Origin: CAITJF01 sp032654645
GTDB taxonomy: Bacteria > Pseudomonadota > Gammaproteobacteria > Burkholderiales > Gallionellaceae
NCBI GenBank assembly: GCA_032654645.1
Contig: JAULAW010000013.1
Span: forward strand, 124,001 to 188,000
DNA: 64,000 bases
Direction: 5' to 3'
The translations under genes and the position numbers were made by a program. The notes under the pieces are model-generated. The model was not told the DNA's origin. It saw nothing but the letters and a program-made list of their open reading frames with translations, and made no database searches. Positions 18,445 to 26,607 of this stretch are shown piece after piece. Position 1 is the first letter of the stretch; each line of letters opens with the position of its first letter.

Positions 18445-21306
18445 TCATACCATCCCTGCCGCCAGCACATCCCGCAGAAACTGCGCCAGATGCTGCGGCT
18501 TGGCGCCGCTCATATCCCGAAACTGTTGGCGGCAACTGGCTCCTGAAACTAACAGCGCGATCGAATCATCGCATCCGGCTGGCAGGCGCACATTGTTCTG
18601 AAAAATATTTTGCGATAATTTGCTGTGCCGGTAACCGAAAACACCGCCCATCCCGCAACAGCCAGTAGAAATGATCTCTGTCTTGATGCCCAGCATACTA
18701 TCCAATAATTTTACCGTAGCCGGTGTTTTTCCCGTCACCCGTTCATGGCAATGCGGATGAAAACAAGCCCGGTATTCCACCGGCAAAACCCTGCGTTGCA
18801 GCCGTCCTGCAACATGTTCGCCCAGTAAAAATTCATCCAGCAAAAAGCATCTTGCCATTAAACCGGCAGGCCATGCATCGCCCAACAGCGCAGGAGCTTC
18901 GTCGCGCAATAACAGCAACTCCGCTGGTTCAAGCCCGATAATTGGCACTTCACCCCGAAACAGCAAATTATCCAGAAGGCGCCGCAACCTCTTTTTAGCT
19001 TCCTCCAGAAAACCTTCACTCACCAGCAGCCGTATGGAACTATCCATGAAGCACGGGGCGGGCTCATAACCCAAGCGGCGCAACACCAGCATCGCCGCCT
19101 CACCGGTTTCCGGCTCAAGATGATTGACGTAGGGATCAATCAGCAACAACACGGGACGCAGCCGTTCCCCCCGGCCATTTTTTGCAATTCCCGCATGACG
19201 GCTCAACGCCACCGGCGCGGGCATCGGCGGTTTCCGTTCCAGCCCGGCCAGCCGCATCACCCAAGCCGTGCGCACCAGGCGCCCGGACAGGATGCGTAAA
19301 GCGGCGGGCTGCATCGCAAACAGGGATAACAACAGCGGCTGCAACCCCATCAGCCATCTCTTGGGCTGCCACAACCGTCCGCGCTGGCGGCGATACAAGT
19401 ATTCCGCTTTCATCTGTGCCATGTCCACACCGGAGGGGCACTCGGTCTTGCATGCCTTACAGCCCAGACAAGTTTCCATGGACTCGGCCAGCATCGCGTC
19501 GCCCAGCCCGGCTGTGGCTGGTTGCGAGAATGCCTGGCGCAACAGATTGGCCCTGCCCCGCGTGCTGTGCAACTCCTCGCCCGTAGCCTGGAAGGTGGGG
19601 CACATGGCCCCGCGCCCCGTCCCCTGGCGGCAGTTGGCGCTGCCATTGCAACGCTCGAGCACCAGGTCAAAGCCGCCATCTGCCTCCCAGATAAACCCCG
19701 GTACGGAACCGCCTTGGGCAACCAAAGGGCGTTGGCGCATATCGGCATCCACCGGCTGATCGGAAATGATTTTCCCCGGATTAAACATCCCGGTTGGATC
19801 AAAGGCTCCTTTGACCTGGCCCAGCAGCGCATAAATTTCGTCGCCGAGAAAATCGCGCAGGTAAGGCGCGCGCAGGCGGCCATCGCCGTGCTCGCCGGAC
19901 AAAGAGCCACGGTAGCGTTTGACCAGTGCCGCAGTTTCCCCGGCAATGCTGCGGAACAGGGCGCGATCCCGTTCGTCATCAAGATCGAGCGCCGGGCGCA
20001 GATGCAGCAGCCCCACGGAAGCGTGCCCGTAGAAGACACAATCGAGGCCATGACGGCTCATCATTTGGCCGATGTCGCGGGCGAAATCGGGCAAGGCGTG
20101 GGCGGGAACCGCGCTGTCTTCGATCACCGCCACGGGGCGGGCGCGCTGGCGCAAACCCGCGACCAAGCCCAGCCCCGCCTTGCGCAACGCCCACACCTTT
20201 GGCGCATCTGCACCGTCGAGCACCGGCCATGCAACACCGATACCTGCGGCCTTCAGGTTGGCGACGGCTTGCTCGGCCTTGCCTCTGGCCAGGGCTAGAG
20301 TATCCGCAAAAAATTCCGCCGCCAGCACCGCTGCCGGATCACCAAGCACCCATGCGCGGTTGGCTTGCTGCCCCGGATGATTGGCGGCGGCGCGCAGCAC
20401 ATATGCGTCAATCAATTCGCAGGCGGCAAGGCCATCCTGGGCCAGTAAAAAACTGTTGGCCTGAAGCGCCGCTTCCAGCGTGGCAAAATGCACACATGCC
20501 AGAGCCTTGCCGCCCACCAGAGGGGCAAGTTTCAGGCGGATGGCGGTAATCAATGCCAGCGTACCCTCGCTGCCACAGATGATAGCTGCCAGATTGAACG
20601 GCAATCCACCTGCCACCCAAGGCTGCCCCAAGGCCAAAGCGTCCAGGGCATAGCCGGTGTTGCGGCGGATCACGCCGGGGTCGGGAAACGCCGCGAGGAT
20701 GGCATCCCGATGGCGGTCAACAGCCGCAAATACAGCGCGGTAGATATTCCCCTCAAGCCCGGAAGACCGACATTTGGCGCCGAGCGCCAGGCCATCAAGC
20801 GGCCCGAAGCGCGCAACGCTGCCATCGGCCAGTACCGCCTCGACTTCGATCACATTCTCGCGCGTGGTGCCGTAAATAATCGAATGGGAACCGGCGGCGT
20901 TATTGCCGACCATGCCGCCTATGGTGCAGCGGCTGGAAGTGGAAATATCAATGGGGAACTGCAAGCCAAACGCGCGCAAATAATCGTTGAGATCGTCGAG
21001 CACCACGCCGGGCTGCACCCATATTTCCCCCTCCTCCGGCGGCGACAAAATACCCGCCATGAAACGGGAAAAATCGGCGACGACACCCTCGCCCACACAC
21101 TGCCCGGCGATGCTGGTGCCACCCCCCCGGCAAATCAGGCTGCCGCCCTGCTTTAGCGCCTGGTTCACCAAGGCGATGCAGTCTCCTGCATTTTTGGGGA
21201 AGGCCACCCCGGCAGGCACCCGCTCGTAAACGGAAGCATCCGTGGCGTAGAGGCGGGAATAGCCGGGTTGGGTTTGGAGCCGGTGATCGGGCGGAAGCTT
21301 TTGCAC
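18445..21306 (-). CDS. YdiJ-like FAD-linked oxidase fused to Fe-S/CCG domain (D-2-hydroxyacid dehydrogenase type)
   Basis: A 953-residue fusion. The N-terminal half is a GlcD-like FAD domain (GGSLICRGGGTSIAGQC, RCTIGGMVGNNAAGSHS, SGEHGDGRLRAPYL). The middle has ferredoxin-like clusters (CNGSANCRQG...MCPTF and CLGCKACKTECPSGVD). The C-terminal part has the cysteine-rich CCG motif GCCGMGGVFGY. This is the layout of E. coli YdiJ and other D-lactate or D-2-hydroxyglutarate dehydrogenases feeding electrons to the respiratory chain. The exact substrate cannot be read from sequence. It is transcribed toward alaS with 54 bp between them. GC content is high, as in the backbone. Confidence 0.87.
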   Translation of the reverse strand: MQKLPPDHRLQTQPGYSRLYATDASVYERVPAGVAFPKNAGDCIALVNQALKQGGSLICRGGGTSIAGQCVGEGVVADFSRFMAGILSPPEEGEIWVQPGVVLDDLNDYLRAFGLQFPIDISTSSRCTIGGMVGNNAAGSHSIIYGTTRENVIEVEAVLADGSVARFGPLDGLALGAKCRSSGLEGNIYRAVFAAVDRHRDAILAAFPDPGVIRRNTGYALDALALGQPWVAGGLPFNLAAIICGSEGTLALITAIRLKLAPLVGGKALACVHFATLEAALQANSFLLAQDGLAACELIDAYVLRAAANHPGQQANRAWVLGDPAAVLAAEFFADTLALARGKAEQAVANLKAAGIGVAWPVLDGADAPKVWALRKAGLGLVAGLRQRARPVAVIEDSAVPAHALPDFARDIGQMMSRHGLDCVFYGHASVGLLHLRPALDLDDERDRALFRSIAGETAALVKRYRGSLSGEHGDGRLRAPYLRDFLGDEIYALLGQVKGAFDPTGMFNPGKIISDQPVDADMRQRPLVAQGGSVPGFIWEADGGFDLVLERCNGSANCRQGTGRGAMCPTFQATGEELHSTRGRANLLRQAFSQPATAGLGDAMLAESMETCLGCKACKTECPSGVDMAQMKAEYLYRRQRGRLWQPKRWLMGLQPLLLSLFAMQPAALRILSGRLVRTAWVMRLAGLERKPPMPAPVALSRHAGIAKNGRGERLRPVLLLIDPYVNHLEPETGEAAMLVLRRLGYEPAPCFMDSSIRLLVSEGFLEEAKKRLRRLLDNLLFRGEVPIIGLEPAELLLLRDEAPALLGDAWPAGLMARCFLLDEFLLGEHVAGRLQRRVLPVEYRACFHPHCHERVTGKTPATVKLLDSMLGIKTEIISTGCCGMGGVFGYRHSKLSQNIFQNNVRLPAGCDDSIALLVSGASCRQQFRDMSGAKPQHLAQFLRDVLAAGMV

Positions 21307-21433
21307 GCTGACAAGTGAAAATTATTGGGTGCTGAGAAAATTAACGGGGCGCGACACTAGCCTCAACACGCGCAACCACCACCCCGCAATTTGTGGTGCA
21401 TTGCAGAGATAAGCGAGGTTGCATTCTTTCAGG

Positions 21434-21676
21434 TCAGCCATTTTTTCCAGTATGCCCAAGGTTCAAAACTCTCCGAAGCCAGCCAATCTTCAATGAGCGA
21501 TGAACGCATTCTGTGCCAAGGTGTGCCACTCCATGAACCGATTTTTTTGGCAGGTATTCGATGTCGCGCCTGAAAGTGGCGCGCGATACTTCCAGCTCAT
21601 TGAGGAAAGTTTCCAGCGATACCACCCGCCGCTCGCGCAGCATTTGGTCTGTTTTGTAACGCTCGGCGCGGTTCAT
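21434..21676 (-). pseudogene. 5' remnant of a WYL-type transcriptional regulator
   Basis: The first about 42 codons (MNRAERYKTDQMLRERR..., ending IEYL) match the N-terminal winged-helix of DeoR/WYL regulators such as those guarding defence islands. The frame then runs into unrelated sequence and stops after 80 codons. Short open stretches in the other frames nearby suggest further frameshifted debris. The WYL effector domain is missing, so this is a broken gene. It sits at the edge of the HigBA/restriction block, which such regulators often control. Nothing else is recognised in 21307-21712. Confidence 0.6.
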
Positions 21677-21712
21677 TCCGTCAGCGGAGCTTCGAGTGAT
21701 TGCGCCGACAAC

Positions 21713-22087
21713 TCAAGCGGCTTGCTGCTGTGAGGGCTTGATCAAACACTCCGCAGGGATACCCAATCCATCGTGTAAGCGACGAATCATAGAAAGCGTC
21801 AGCGGGCGAGTGTAATTCAACACTTCATACACACGATTCAACCCCCCGATCATCGGCTGCAAGTCTTTAGGTTTAAGCCCCAAACTTTCCATGCGAAATT
21901 TGATCGCCTCGACCGGATCGGGCAACTCCATCGGGAAATGCTTACGCTCATAGGCTTCCACCAGCGTAACCAAAACATCCAAACGCTCACCTTCTGGTGT
22001 ATTCACATGCGCAGACATCAAACTCTCAATGTCTTTCAGAGCCGCCTTGTAATCCGCTTTAGTTTTGATCGGTCTAATTTCCATCAT
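21713..22087 (-). CDS. higA: HigA-type antitoxin (HTH)
   Basis: A 124-residue protein with the HigA pattern: an N-terminal region with repeated acidic helices (TKADYKAALKDIESLM) and a C-terminal helix-turn-helix (LKPKDLQPMIGGLNRVYEVLNYTRPLTLSMIRRLHDGLGIPAECLI). It neutralises HigB and normally autoregulates the pair. It lies 6 bp downstream of the toxin gene, the inverted toxin-first order typical of higBA. Two adjacent ATG codons follow a GAGG site. It belongs to the defence block between alaS and recX. Confidence 0.9.
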   Translation of the reverse strand: MMEIRPIKTKADYKAALKDIESLMSAHVNTPEGERLDVLVTLVEAYERKHFPMELPDPVEAIKFRMESLGLKPKDLQPMIGGLNRVYEVLNYTRPLTLSMIRRLHDGLGIPAECLIKPSQQQAA

Positions 22088-22093
22088 TGCACC

Positions 22094-22396
22094 TCATATC
22101 GTTTGCACATCTATCGCGTCATATTGCTTGTGCGTGCCGATGAAACGAATATACATCACGCGATAGGGATAGTTGATCCACACCACCAGCCTGTACTTAT
22201 TCCCCGCGATATTGAACACCACCCGCCCATCTTTCAAAATACTGGCATTACCAAAATCCGCCTTCACCGCAGAGGGCGTAGCCCAATCCGCCACCAGCAC
22301 CTGCCGATACCACGCAAGCCCCGGCTCGCGCACATCCTGATAGTTCGGGTTGTTTTCCCAAAAAGCTTTAAGAGTTGAAAGGCTGATTACACGCAT
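22094..22396 (-). CDS. higB: HigB-type mRNA interferase toxin
   Basis: A 100-residue RelE-superfamily toxin of the HigB_toxin family, which cleaves mRNA on the ribosome. The features are MRVISLSTLKAFWE at the start, the central KADFGNASILKDGRVVFNIAGNKYRLVVWINY with the basic and aromatic residues of the active face, and FIGTHKQYDAID at the end. Length is standard. It is first in the two-gene unit with higA. The full-length toxin and antitoxin suggest a functional addiction module that could stabilise the neighbouring restriction gene. Confidence 0.9.
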   Translation of the reverse strand: MRVISLSTLKAFWENNPNYQDVREPGLAWYRQVLVADWATPSAVKADFGNASILKDGRVVFNIAGNKYRLVVWINYPYRVMYIRFIGTHKQYDAIDVQTI

Positions 22397-22480
22397 GGGC
22401 GCATTTTAGTCCCAGATTGGGATGGATGGCAATAAAGCTGCAGACCGTCGACGAAAATATCGTCTCTGACACCTTCGTAT

Positions 22481-22514
22481 ACGCTTTAAGCTTAAAGCTT
22501 TAAGCGTGAAGCGT
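22481..22514. repeat. A/T-rich near-palindrome
   Basis: ACGCTTTAAGCTTAAAGCTTTAAGCGT is close to its own reverse complement and is followed by a further GAAGCGT. It lies between higB and the downstream-facing end of the next gene and could act as a bidirectional stem or protein site. Confidence 0.4.
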
Positions 22515-22546
22515 ATTCCCTCCTCCGGCGCAATAACGATTGCGCT

Positions 22547-23053
22547 CTATGCTTGCTGCCACTGCTCCAAAATCTGCTTGGACATACTATCAATGTATTC
22601 AGCAGATACACCATGCTGGCGAACAAATATCTCTATTCGAGCTCCTACTTCCTTAAGCAAAGCAGTCGCCTCTTTCGCCAGTGCATCAAGTCGTGCAATG
22701 AGTAGACTCATAGCATTGTCATCATGCACAGATTTACGGCTATCCATACGTGACCGATGAACCAGCCAGTTCCGTTCTTCAAGGAGGGATGTGAATCTCG
22801 TTTCAATGTCAGAACCCATCAAACCAGCCTTAATTATTTGACAGATGGTTGAACCAAAAGTCTTTGCTTGAGCCTTTTCTATCAGCGCATTACCTTCGGC
22901 AAGCCCCATTCCTTTTTGGGCTTGAGCAAGCAATACAAAATATTGAGCAGTGCATGATTCCAATTCTTGAATCTGCCAGAGCGCAAAACCTACTCTCTGC
23001 GTGATTGCGGAAAGACGGTCTGCCCTTCTTAATTGATTCTCAATAGAGTCCAT
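22547..23053 (-). CDS. hypothetical protein next to the restriction enzyme
   Basis: A 168-residue soluble, mostly helical protein that I do not recognise. It has no signal peptide or membrane segment. Long amphipathic helices are predicted by eye (residues 1-60 and 115-165), with a central TRFTSLLEERNWLVHRSR that recalls the ERNxLVHR motif seen in some HEPN-like or DUF4145-like proteins, though I cannot assign it. Its start lies 6 bp after the stop of the MmeI-like gene, so the two are co-transcribed, which suggests a role in the same defence unit. A HEPN RNase (RX4-6H) is a hypothesis only: RNWLVH fits R-x4-H. Confidence 0.6.
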   Translation of the reverse strand: MDSIENQLRRADRLSAITQRVGFALWQIQELESCTAQYFVLLAQAQKGMGLAEGNALIEKAQAKTFGSTICQIIKAGLMGSDIETRFTSLLEERNWLVHRSRMDSRKSVHDDNAMSLLIARLDALAKEATALLKEVGARIEIFVRQHGVSAEYIDSMSKQILEQWQQA

Positions 23054-23058
23054 GCAAC

Positions 23059-26000
23059 TCAGCGCGCCAGATTCAACGCCAACAACCGCCGCAATATTTC
23101 TTCATCGGGCATGTCGGGGGTGTAGTCGTTCCAACCATAGGCTTTGGCGACGGCGACATCCAATGTGGCGTGTGCGTTGGCAAGCCATGCGGGACGCTGG
23201 TTATAGAGGTTGGTGAGGGTGCGTTTTTTCAGGTCGTGCTCAAAGCCCGGTTTGGCGACGGGGCGCAACGGATAGCCCGCTTTTTCTTCTTCCGGGGTGC
23301 GGAGCCAGTCCACCCACTCCGGCGGATTGAGCCAGTTGACGCGCAGTTGGTTCAGCGTTTGTGCGGCGGTGGCAATCTCATCCGCGTGGGCAGAATCTGC
23401 CCACCCTACGGGAAACGGGAAGGTCTCGAAGGTGGTGGTGGGTGTGTAGCGCGGGCGGTCTTCCAGACTCGTGCCCATGCGCAATGCCCACAGTTCGTGA
23501 AAGCGCGAATGCAGAATGCCGAACGTGGCGTCATCGGAGCGCGCAGTCACGATCAGCATCTTGTCCGGCAACACACTGGCATCCAGCCAGATAAACACGC
23601 GGTGTTTGGAAACATGTGGCGTGGCAATATAACGCGGCAAGTTTTTGAGAGCAGCGCGCATAGCTGGCTGAGGATCTCCGTGCCGCCACCAATATTTTGC
23701 GCGTATAGGGCGCGGGTTTTGTATCCGCTCCGGCTTAACGTGCCGCTCAACATACTCGAATGGGTCTTCGAACAACGCCGCCTCGGCTTCGCTCATCGTT
23801 GTGCCGAAATCAATGATCCAGCCATCGCGCGGGCGGCGCGCAACATCCAGCCCGTTCCATGAAGGCTTGAGCACGCCGCTGTTCGGCCTGCCGTTCGGGT
23901 TCGGCAGCTTGAGCCATTGCCGCGCCAGCTCACCTCCAATATCGAAAGCCCCAATCTTTTGCGAACCTTGGAAACTCACGCCCGCATTCTCCTTCAGCGG
24001 CTTGGCTTGGGTGAGATTCAGCCCTTCTCCCGCAGTCAAATCAGCATGGATGGCTTCAACCGGTTGACCATCAAGGATGCAGGCTCCCTCTCCCGCAGGC
24101 GGGAGAGGGTTGGGGTGAGGGACGTTTTCCGTGCGGCTCGGCATGGATGCGCCCTCATCCCCGACCCTTCTCCCGCCTGCGGGAGAAGGGAGAGCGCCAA
24201 AGCACACCAGCGACACGCGCACCGCCGCGCCCTCGTTGATCCATTCCTCGTCGCTCCACGCATTGAAGATGCGCAGCGCTTCGTCATTCCCGCGAAAGCG
24301 GGAATCCAGTTTTTCGATGGGCTGGATACCCGCCTGCGCGGGTATGACGGCAGTGTTGAGAATACGCGCCAGCACTTGCTGGTTCGCGCCACCGCGTATC
24401 GAGTTGGTGGCGACCAGCCCGGCGCGCTGGCACTTGCCCGCCCCGATCTGCGCGCGCGCTTTTTCGAACCAGTAGGTCACCAAATCCGCACCGCCGGGCA
24501 CGCGGCCTTCATACACCTCGCGCAGCGCATCGGTGTATTCGTCGCCCAATTCGCCACGCATTTTGCTGCCACCCAGAAACGGCGGATTGCCGATGATGGC
24601 GTCGGCGGTAGGCCACCAAGCTTCGACGGACTTTCCCCCACCCTCGATCCCTCCCCCGGTGGGAGAGGGAAGCAAGAGCACCGCATCGCGGTTCTCGATG
24701 TGGTCGAGCGCTTGCAGGATGGGGTTGGTGCGGATGGGGTAGCCGTTTTTGAGCATCCACTGGATTTCGCCGATCCACACGGTGACGCGCGCAAGTTCGG
24801 CGGCGTAGGGGTTGATTTCGATGCCAAGCACGTTGGCGGGCGAGGTTTCGATGCTGATTTGCCGCTGCAATCCCAGCGCTTCCGCTTCGAGGTTGGCTTT
24901 GTGTTCGAGGTCTTTCAGCGCGCGCAGGGCGAGGTAGAGAAAGTTGCCGCTGCCGCAGGCGGGGTCGAGCACCTTGAAATGCTTGAGCCGTTCGAGATAG
25001 CCGATGAATGCGCCCCGCGCTTCCTGCATCGCGTTCTTCGAACCCTTTCCACCTTTTTCATAAAGGGCGACACGTTCGGTGATGATGTGTTTTGCAGCCT
25101 CCCATTCCGCCGCGAGCGGCTCGACCACCACGGGGTTGATGATGCGCATGATGGATTGCTGGTCGGTGTAGTGCGCGCCGAGCTGGGAGCGTTTCTTCGG
25201 GTCGAGGCCGCGCTCGAACAGGGTGCCGAAGATGGAGGGTTCGATGCCGCTCCAGTCCAGTTTGGACGCTTCATACAGCATCCTGATCTCGGCGGTTTCC
25301 AGCGGCAGCGCTTCGATCTTCTCGAACAGCCCGCCGTTGAACCAGTGAATATCTTCCAGCGCGAAATCACCGCCTTTGCGCATGGCGTGAAATAATTCTT
25401 CCGTGCGCGAGGTGAGCTTGGCGGGGTCGGTCTGGCTCTTGTCCAGCAGGCGTTCAAACAGTTTGCCGGGCAGCAGCCTGGCGTCTTCCGCGAACAGGCA
25501 GAACAGGCATTGGTTGAGGAAGTGCGCAACAGCCTGCGGCGCATGGCCTCTGCCGCTCAATGATTGCGCGAGGGCGGCGAATTTACCCGCCGCTTCCTCG
25601 GTGATCTGCGCGATGGTGCGTTTGGGGTGGAATTTGTCGGGGTCTTCGAACAGCCACCGGAGTTTTTGCAGGTTGGAAGGTTCGCCGATGTCTTGCAGCG
25701 CGATGGTGTGAACTTCTGAAGGCGCGTTGGTGAAGTGGGTGTGTATCCGGATGGTCTGCGTGTCGCACACCACCAGCAACGGCGGGTTTTCCAGCGGTAG
25801 CGCATAGGTCATCAGTTGCTTGAGCGCCGCATCGAGATTGCTGTCCGGCGACTTGTACTCGAAGCCGAAGCGGCCGCGCTTCCACACGTCCGCCCAACCC
25901 TGTTTGCCGCCCGTCTTGGCGACGCCGCGTTCGTAGCAGTATGTATCCGCCGTAGCGGGTGTCGGAGTAGCGGCGCCGACCAACGCACACAGATCGGCAA

Positions 26001-26073
26001 AATGCGCCTGATAACTTTGCCGCTCGTTGAGCGTGCTGCCTTGCCATTTCTGAATGAACTGTTGCGGGGTCAA
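23059..26073 (-). CDS. MmeI-like fused restriction endonuclease / adenine-N6 methyltransferase (type IIL)
   Basis: About 1004 residues combining cleavage, methylation and target recognition in one chain. The N-terminal MmeI-type nuclease has D62...E72-Y-K74 (ADVWKRGRFGFEYK). A helical connector follows, then an adenine methyltransferase with SAM motif I VLDPACGSGNF (368-378) and catalytic NPPF (496-499). The C-terminal half is the recognition domain. The start is a TTG at 26073 whose TTGA overlaps the recX stop, so it is translationally coupled to recX. Oddly, it carries three in-frame inserts encoded by genomic palindromic repeats (about residues 468-481, 575-597, 628-664), lying close to or beyond the catalytic motif; activity is therefore uncertain. 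Confidence 0.85.
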   Translation of the reverse strand: MTPQQFIQKWQGSTLNERQSYQAHFADLCALVGAATPTPATADTYCYERGVAKTGGKQGWADVWKRGRFGFEYKSPDSNLDAALKQLMTYALPLENPPLLVVCDTQTIRIHTHFTNAPSEVHTIALQDIGEPSNLQKLRWLFEDPDKFHPKRTIAQITEEAAGKFAALAQSLSGRGHAPQAVAHFLNQCLFCLFAEDARLLPGKLFERLLDKSQTDPAKLTSRTEELFHAMRKGGDFALEDIHWFNGGLFEKIEALPLETAEIRMLYEASKLDWSGIEPSIFGTLFERGLDPKKRSQLGAHYTDQQSIMRIINPVVVEPLAAEWEAAKHIITERVALYEKGGKGSKNAMQEARGAFIGYLERLKHFKVLDPACGSGNFLYLALRALKDLEHKANLEAEALGLQRQISIETSPANVLGIEINPYAAELARVTVWIGEIQWMLKNGYPIRTNPILQALDHIENRDAVLLLPSPTGGGIEGGGKSVEAWWPTADAIIGNPPFLGGSKMRGELGDEYTDALREVYEGRVPGGADLVTYWFEKARAQIGAGKCQRAGLVATNSIRGGANQQVLARILNTAVIPAQAGIQPIEKLDSRFRGNDEALRIFNAWSDEEWINEGAAVRVSLVCFGALPSPAGGRRVGDEGASMPSRTENVPHPNPLPPAGEGACILDGQPVEAIHADLTAGEGLNLTQAKPLKENAGVSFQGSQKIGAFDIGGELARQWLKLPNPNGRPNSGVLKPSWNGLDVARRPRDGWIIDFGTTMSEAEAALFEDPFEYVERHVKPERIQNPRPIRAKYWWRHGDPQPAMRAALKNLPRYIATPHVSKHRVFIWLDASVLPDKMLIVTARSDDATFGILHSRFHELWALRMGTSLEDRPRYTPTTTFETFPFPVGWADSAHADEIATAAQTLNQLRVNWLNPPEWVDWLRTPEEEKAGYPLRPVAKPGFEHDLKKRTLTNLYNQRPAWLANAHATLDVAVAKAYGWNDYTPDMPDEEILRRLLALNLAR
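24082..24192. repeat. REP-like repeat pair inserted in frame in the MmeI-like gene
   Basis: Two CTCCCGC-rich palindromic units (CTCTCCCGCAGGCGGGAGAG and TTCTCCCGCCTGCGGGAGAAGGG) lie in opposite orientation inside the coding sequence. They encode a Pro/Gly-rich stretch (LPSPAGGRRVGDE...PHPNPLPPAGEG) without breaking the frame. The same units occur between genes elsewhere in the window. Confidence 0.85.
24283..24351. repeat. PAQAGI-type palindromic repeat inserted in frame
   Basis: The unit CATTCCCGCGAAAGCGGGAATCCAG...GCCTGCGCGGGTATGACGG is the same family as intergenic elements at 37.6, 44.3, 50.1 and 57.9 kb. Here it is translated as VIPAQAGIQ...SRFRGNDE within the restriction enzyme. Confidence 0.85.
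24631..24672. repeat. short REP-like repeat inserted in frame
   Basis: CCCTCCCCCGGTGGGAGAGGG, a member of the GGGAGAGG family, encodes LPSPTGGGIEGGG just before the methyltransferase NPPF motif of the MmeI-like enzyme. Confidence 0.7.
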
Positions 26074-26537
26074 AACGGATCGTCCTCGCTGGAAGTTGAT
26101 TGCCGCAATACTTTGAAAATTACATCCATCGCAAATCCGCGCGATTGCAAAAAGCGGGCTTGCTTCGCCTTTTCCCTGGCATCCTGCGGCAGCGTGCCGA
26201 ATTTTTTTTGCCACACGACCCTTGCCGCTTCCAGCTCGCTGTCTTTTAATTCCGGCAGCGCGGCGCTGATCAGCTCTTCGGCGATGCCTTTTTGGCGCAA
26301 CTCATGCGTGATACGTTGTGTGCCGAAACGGCTGCGCCTGGCGTGCAACAGTTGCGTGGCGGCGCGTGCATCTGACAACCAACCGCGCGCCGTCAAATCA
26401 TCCAGTAGCGCATCCAGATTTATCGGGGGTTGCTGCTCGCCATCTTCATCCGCGCGGGCGTAGGGAAGTAACTTGCTGCGCAGCTCGGCGCGGCTGTATT
26501 CGCGGCGTGCCAGGCATTGCAGGGCGCGCGCGCGCAA
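26070..26537 (-). CDS. recX: regulatory protein RecX
   Basis: About 155 residues of the RecX family, which modulates RecA filaments. The start region RARALQCLARREYSRAELRSKL and the later GWLSDARAATQLLHARRSRFGTQRITHELRQKGI are typical three-helix repeats. The frame is open back into recA, but the extra residues are encoded by a repeat, so I place the start at a TTG (26537) preceded by GGAGAGAGGG, itself supplied by the repeat. Its stop overlaps the TTG start of the MmeI-like gene. In relatives recX is followed by alaS; here defence genes follow. The start is uncertain. Confidence 0.82.
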   Translation of the reverse strand: MRARALQCLARREYSRAELRSKLLPYARADEDGEQQPPINLDALLDDLTARGWLSDARAATQLLHARRSRFGTQRITHELRQKGIAEELISAALPELKDSELEAARVVWQKKFGTLPQDAREKAKQARFLQSRGFAMDVIFKVLRQSTSSEDDPF

Positions 26538-26607
26538 ATTTAACCCTCTCTCCAACTCTCCCCCCGAGGGTGAGAGGGTAGCCGTCCCCTCTCCCTCGGG
26601 GAGAGGG
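26538..26607. repeat. REP-like palindromes between recA and recX
   Basis: Two G/C-rich units (CTCCCCCCGAGGGTGAGAGG and CCTCTCCCTCGGGGAGAGGG) fill the gap between the recA stop and the recX start. They could form strong stems in the recA-recX mRNA and provide the purine-rich sequence in front of recX. Confidence 0.8.

Noticed and set aside
23917..25395. 492-codon plus-strand open frame
   Set aside because: Antisense to the MmeI-like enzyme, which has catalytic motifs in the right order; the antisense product shows no domain.
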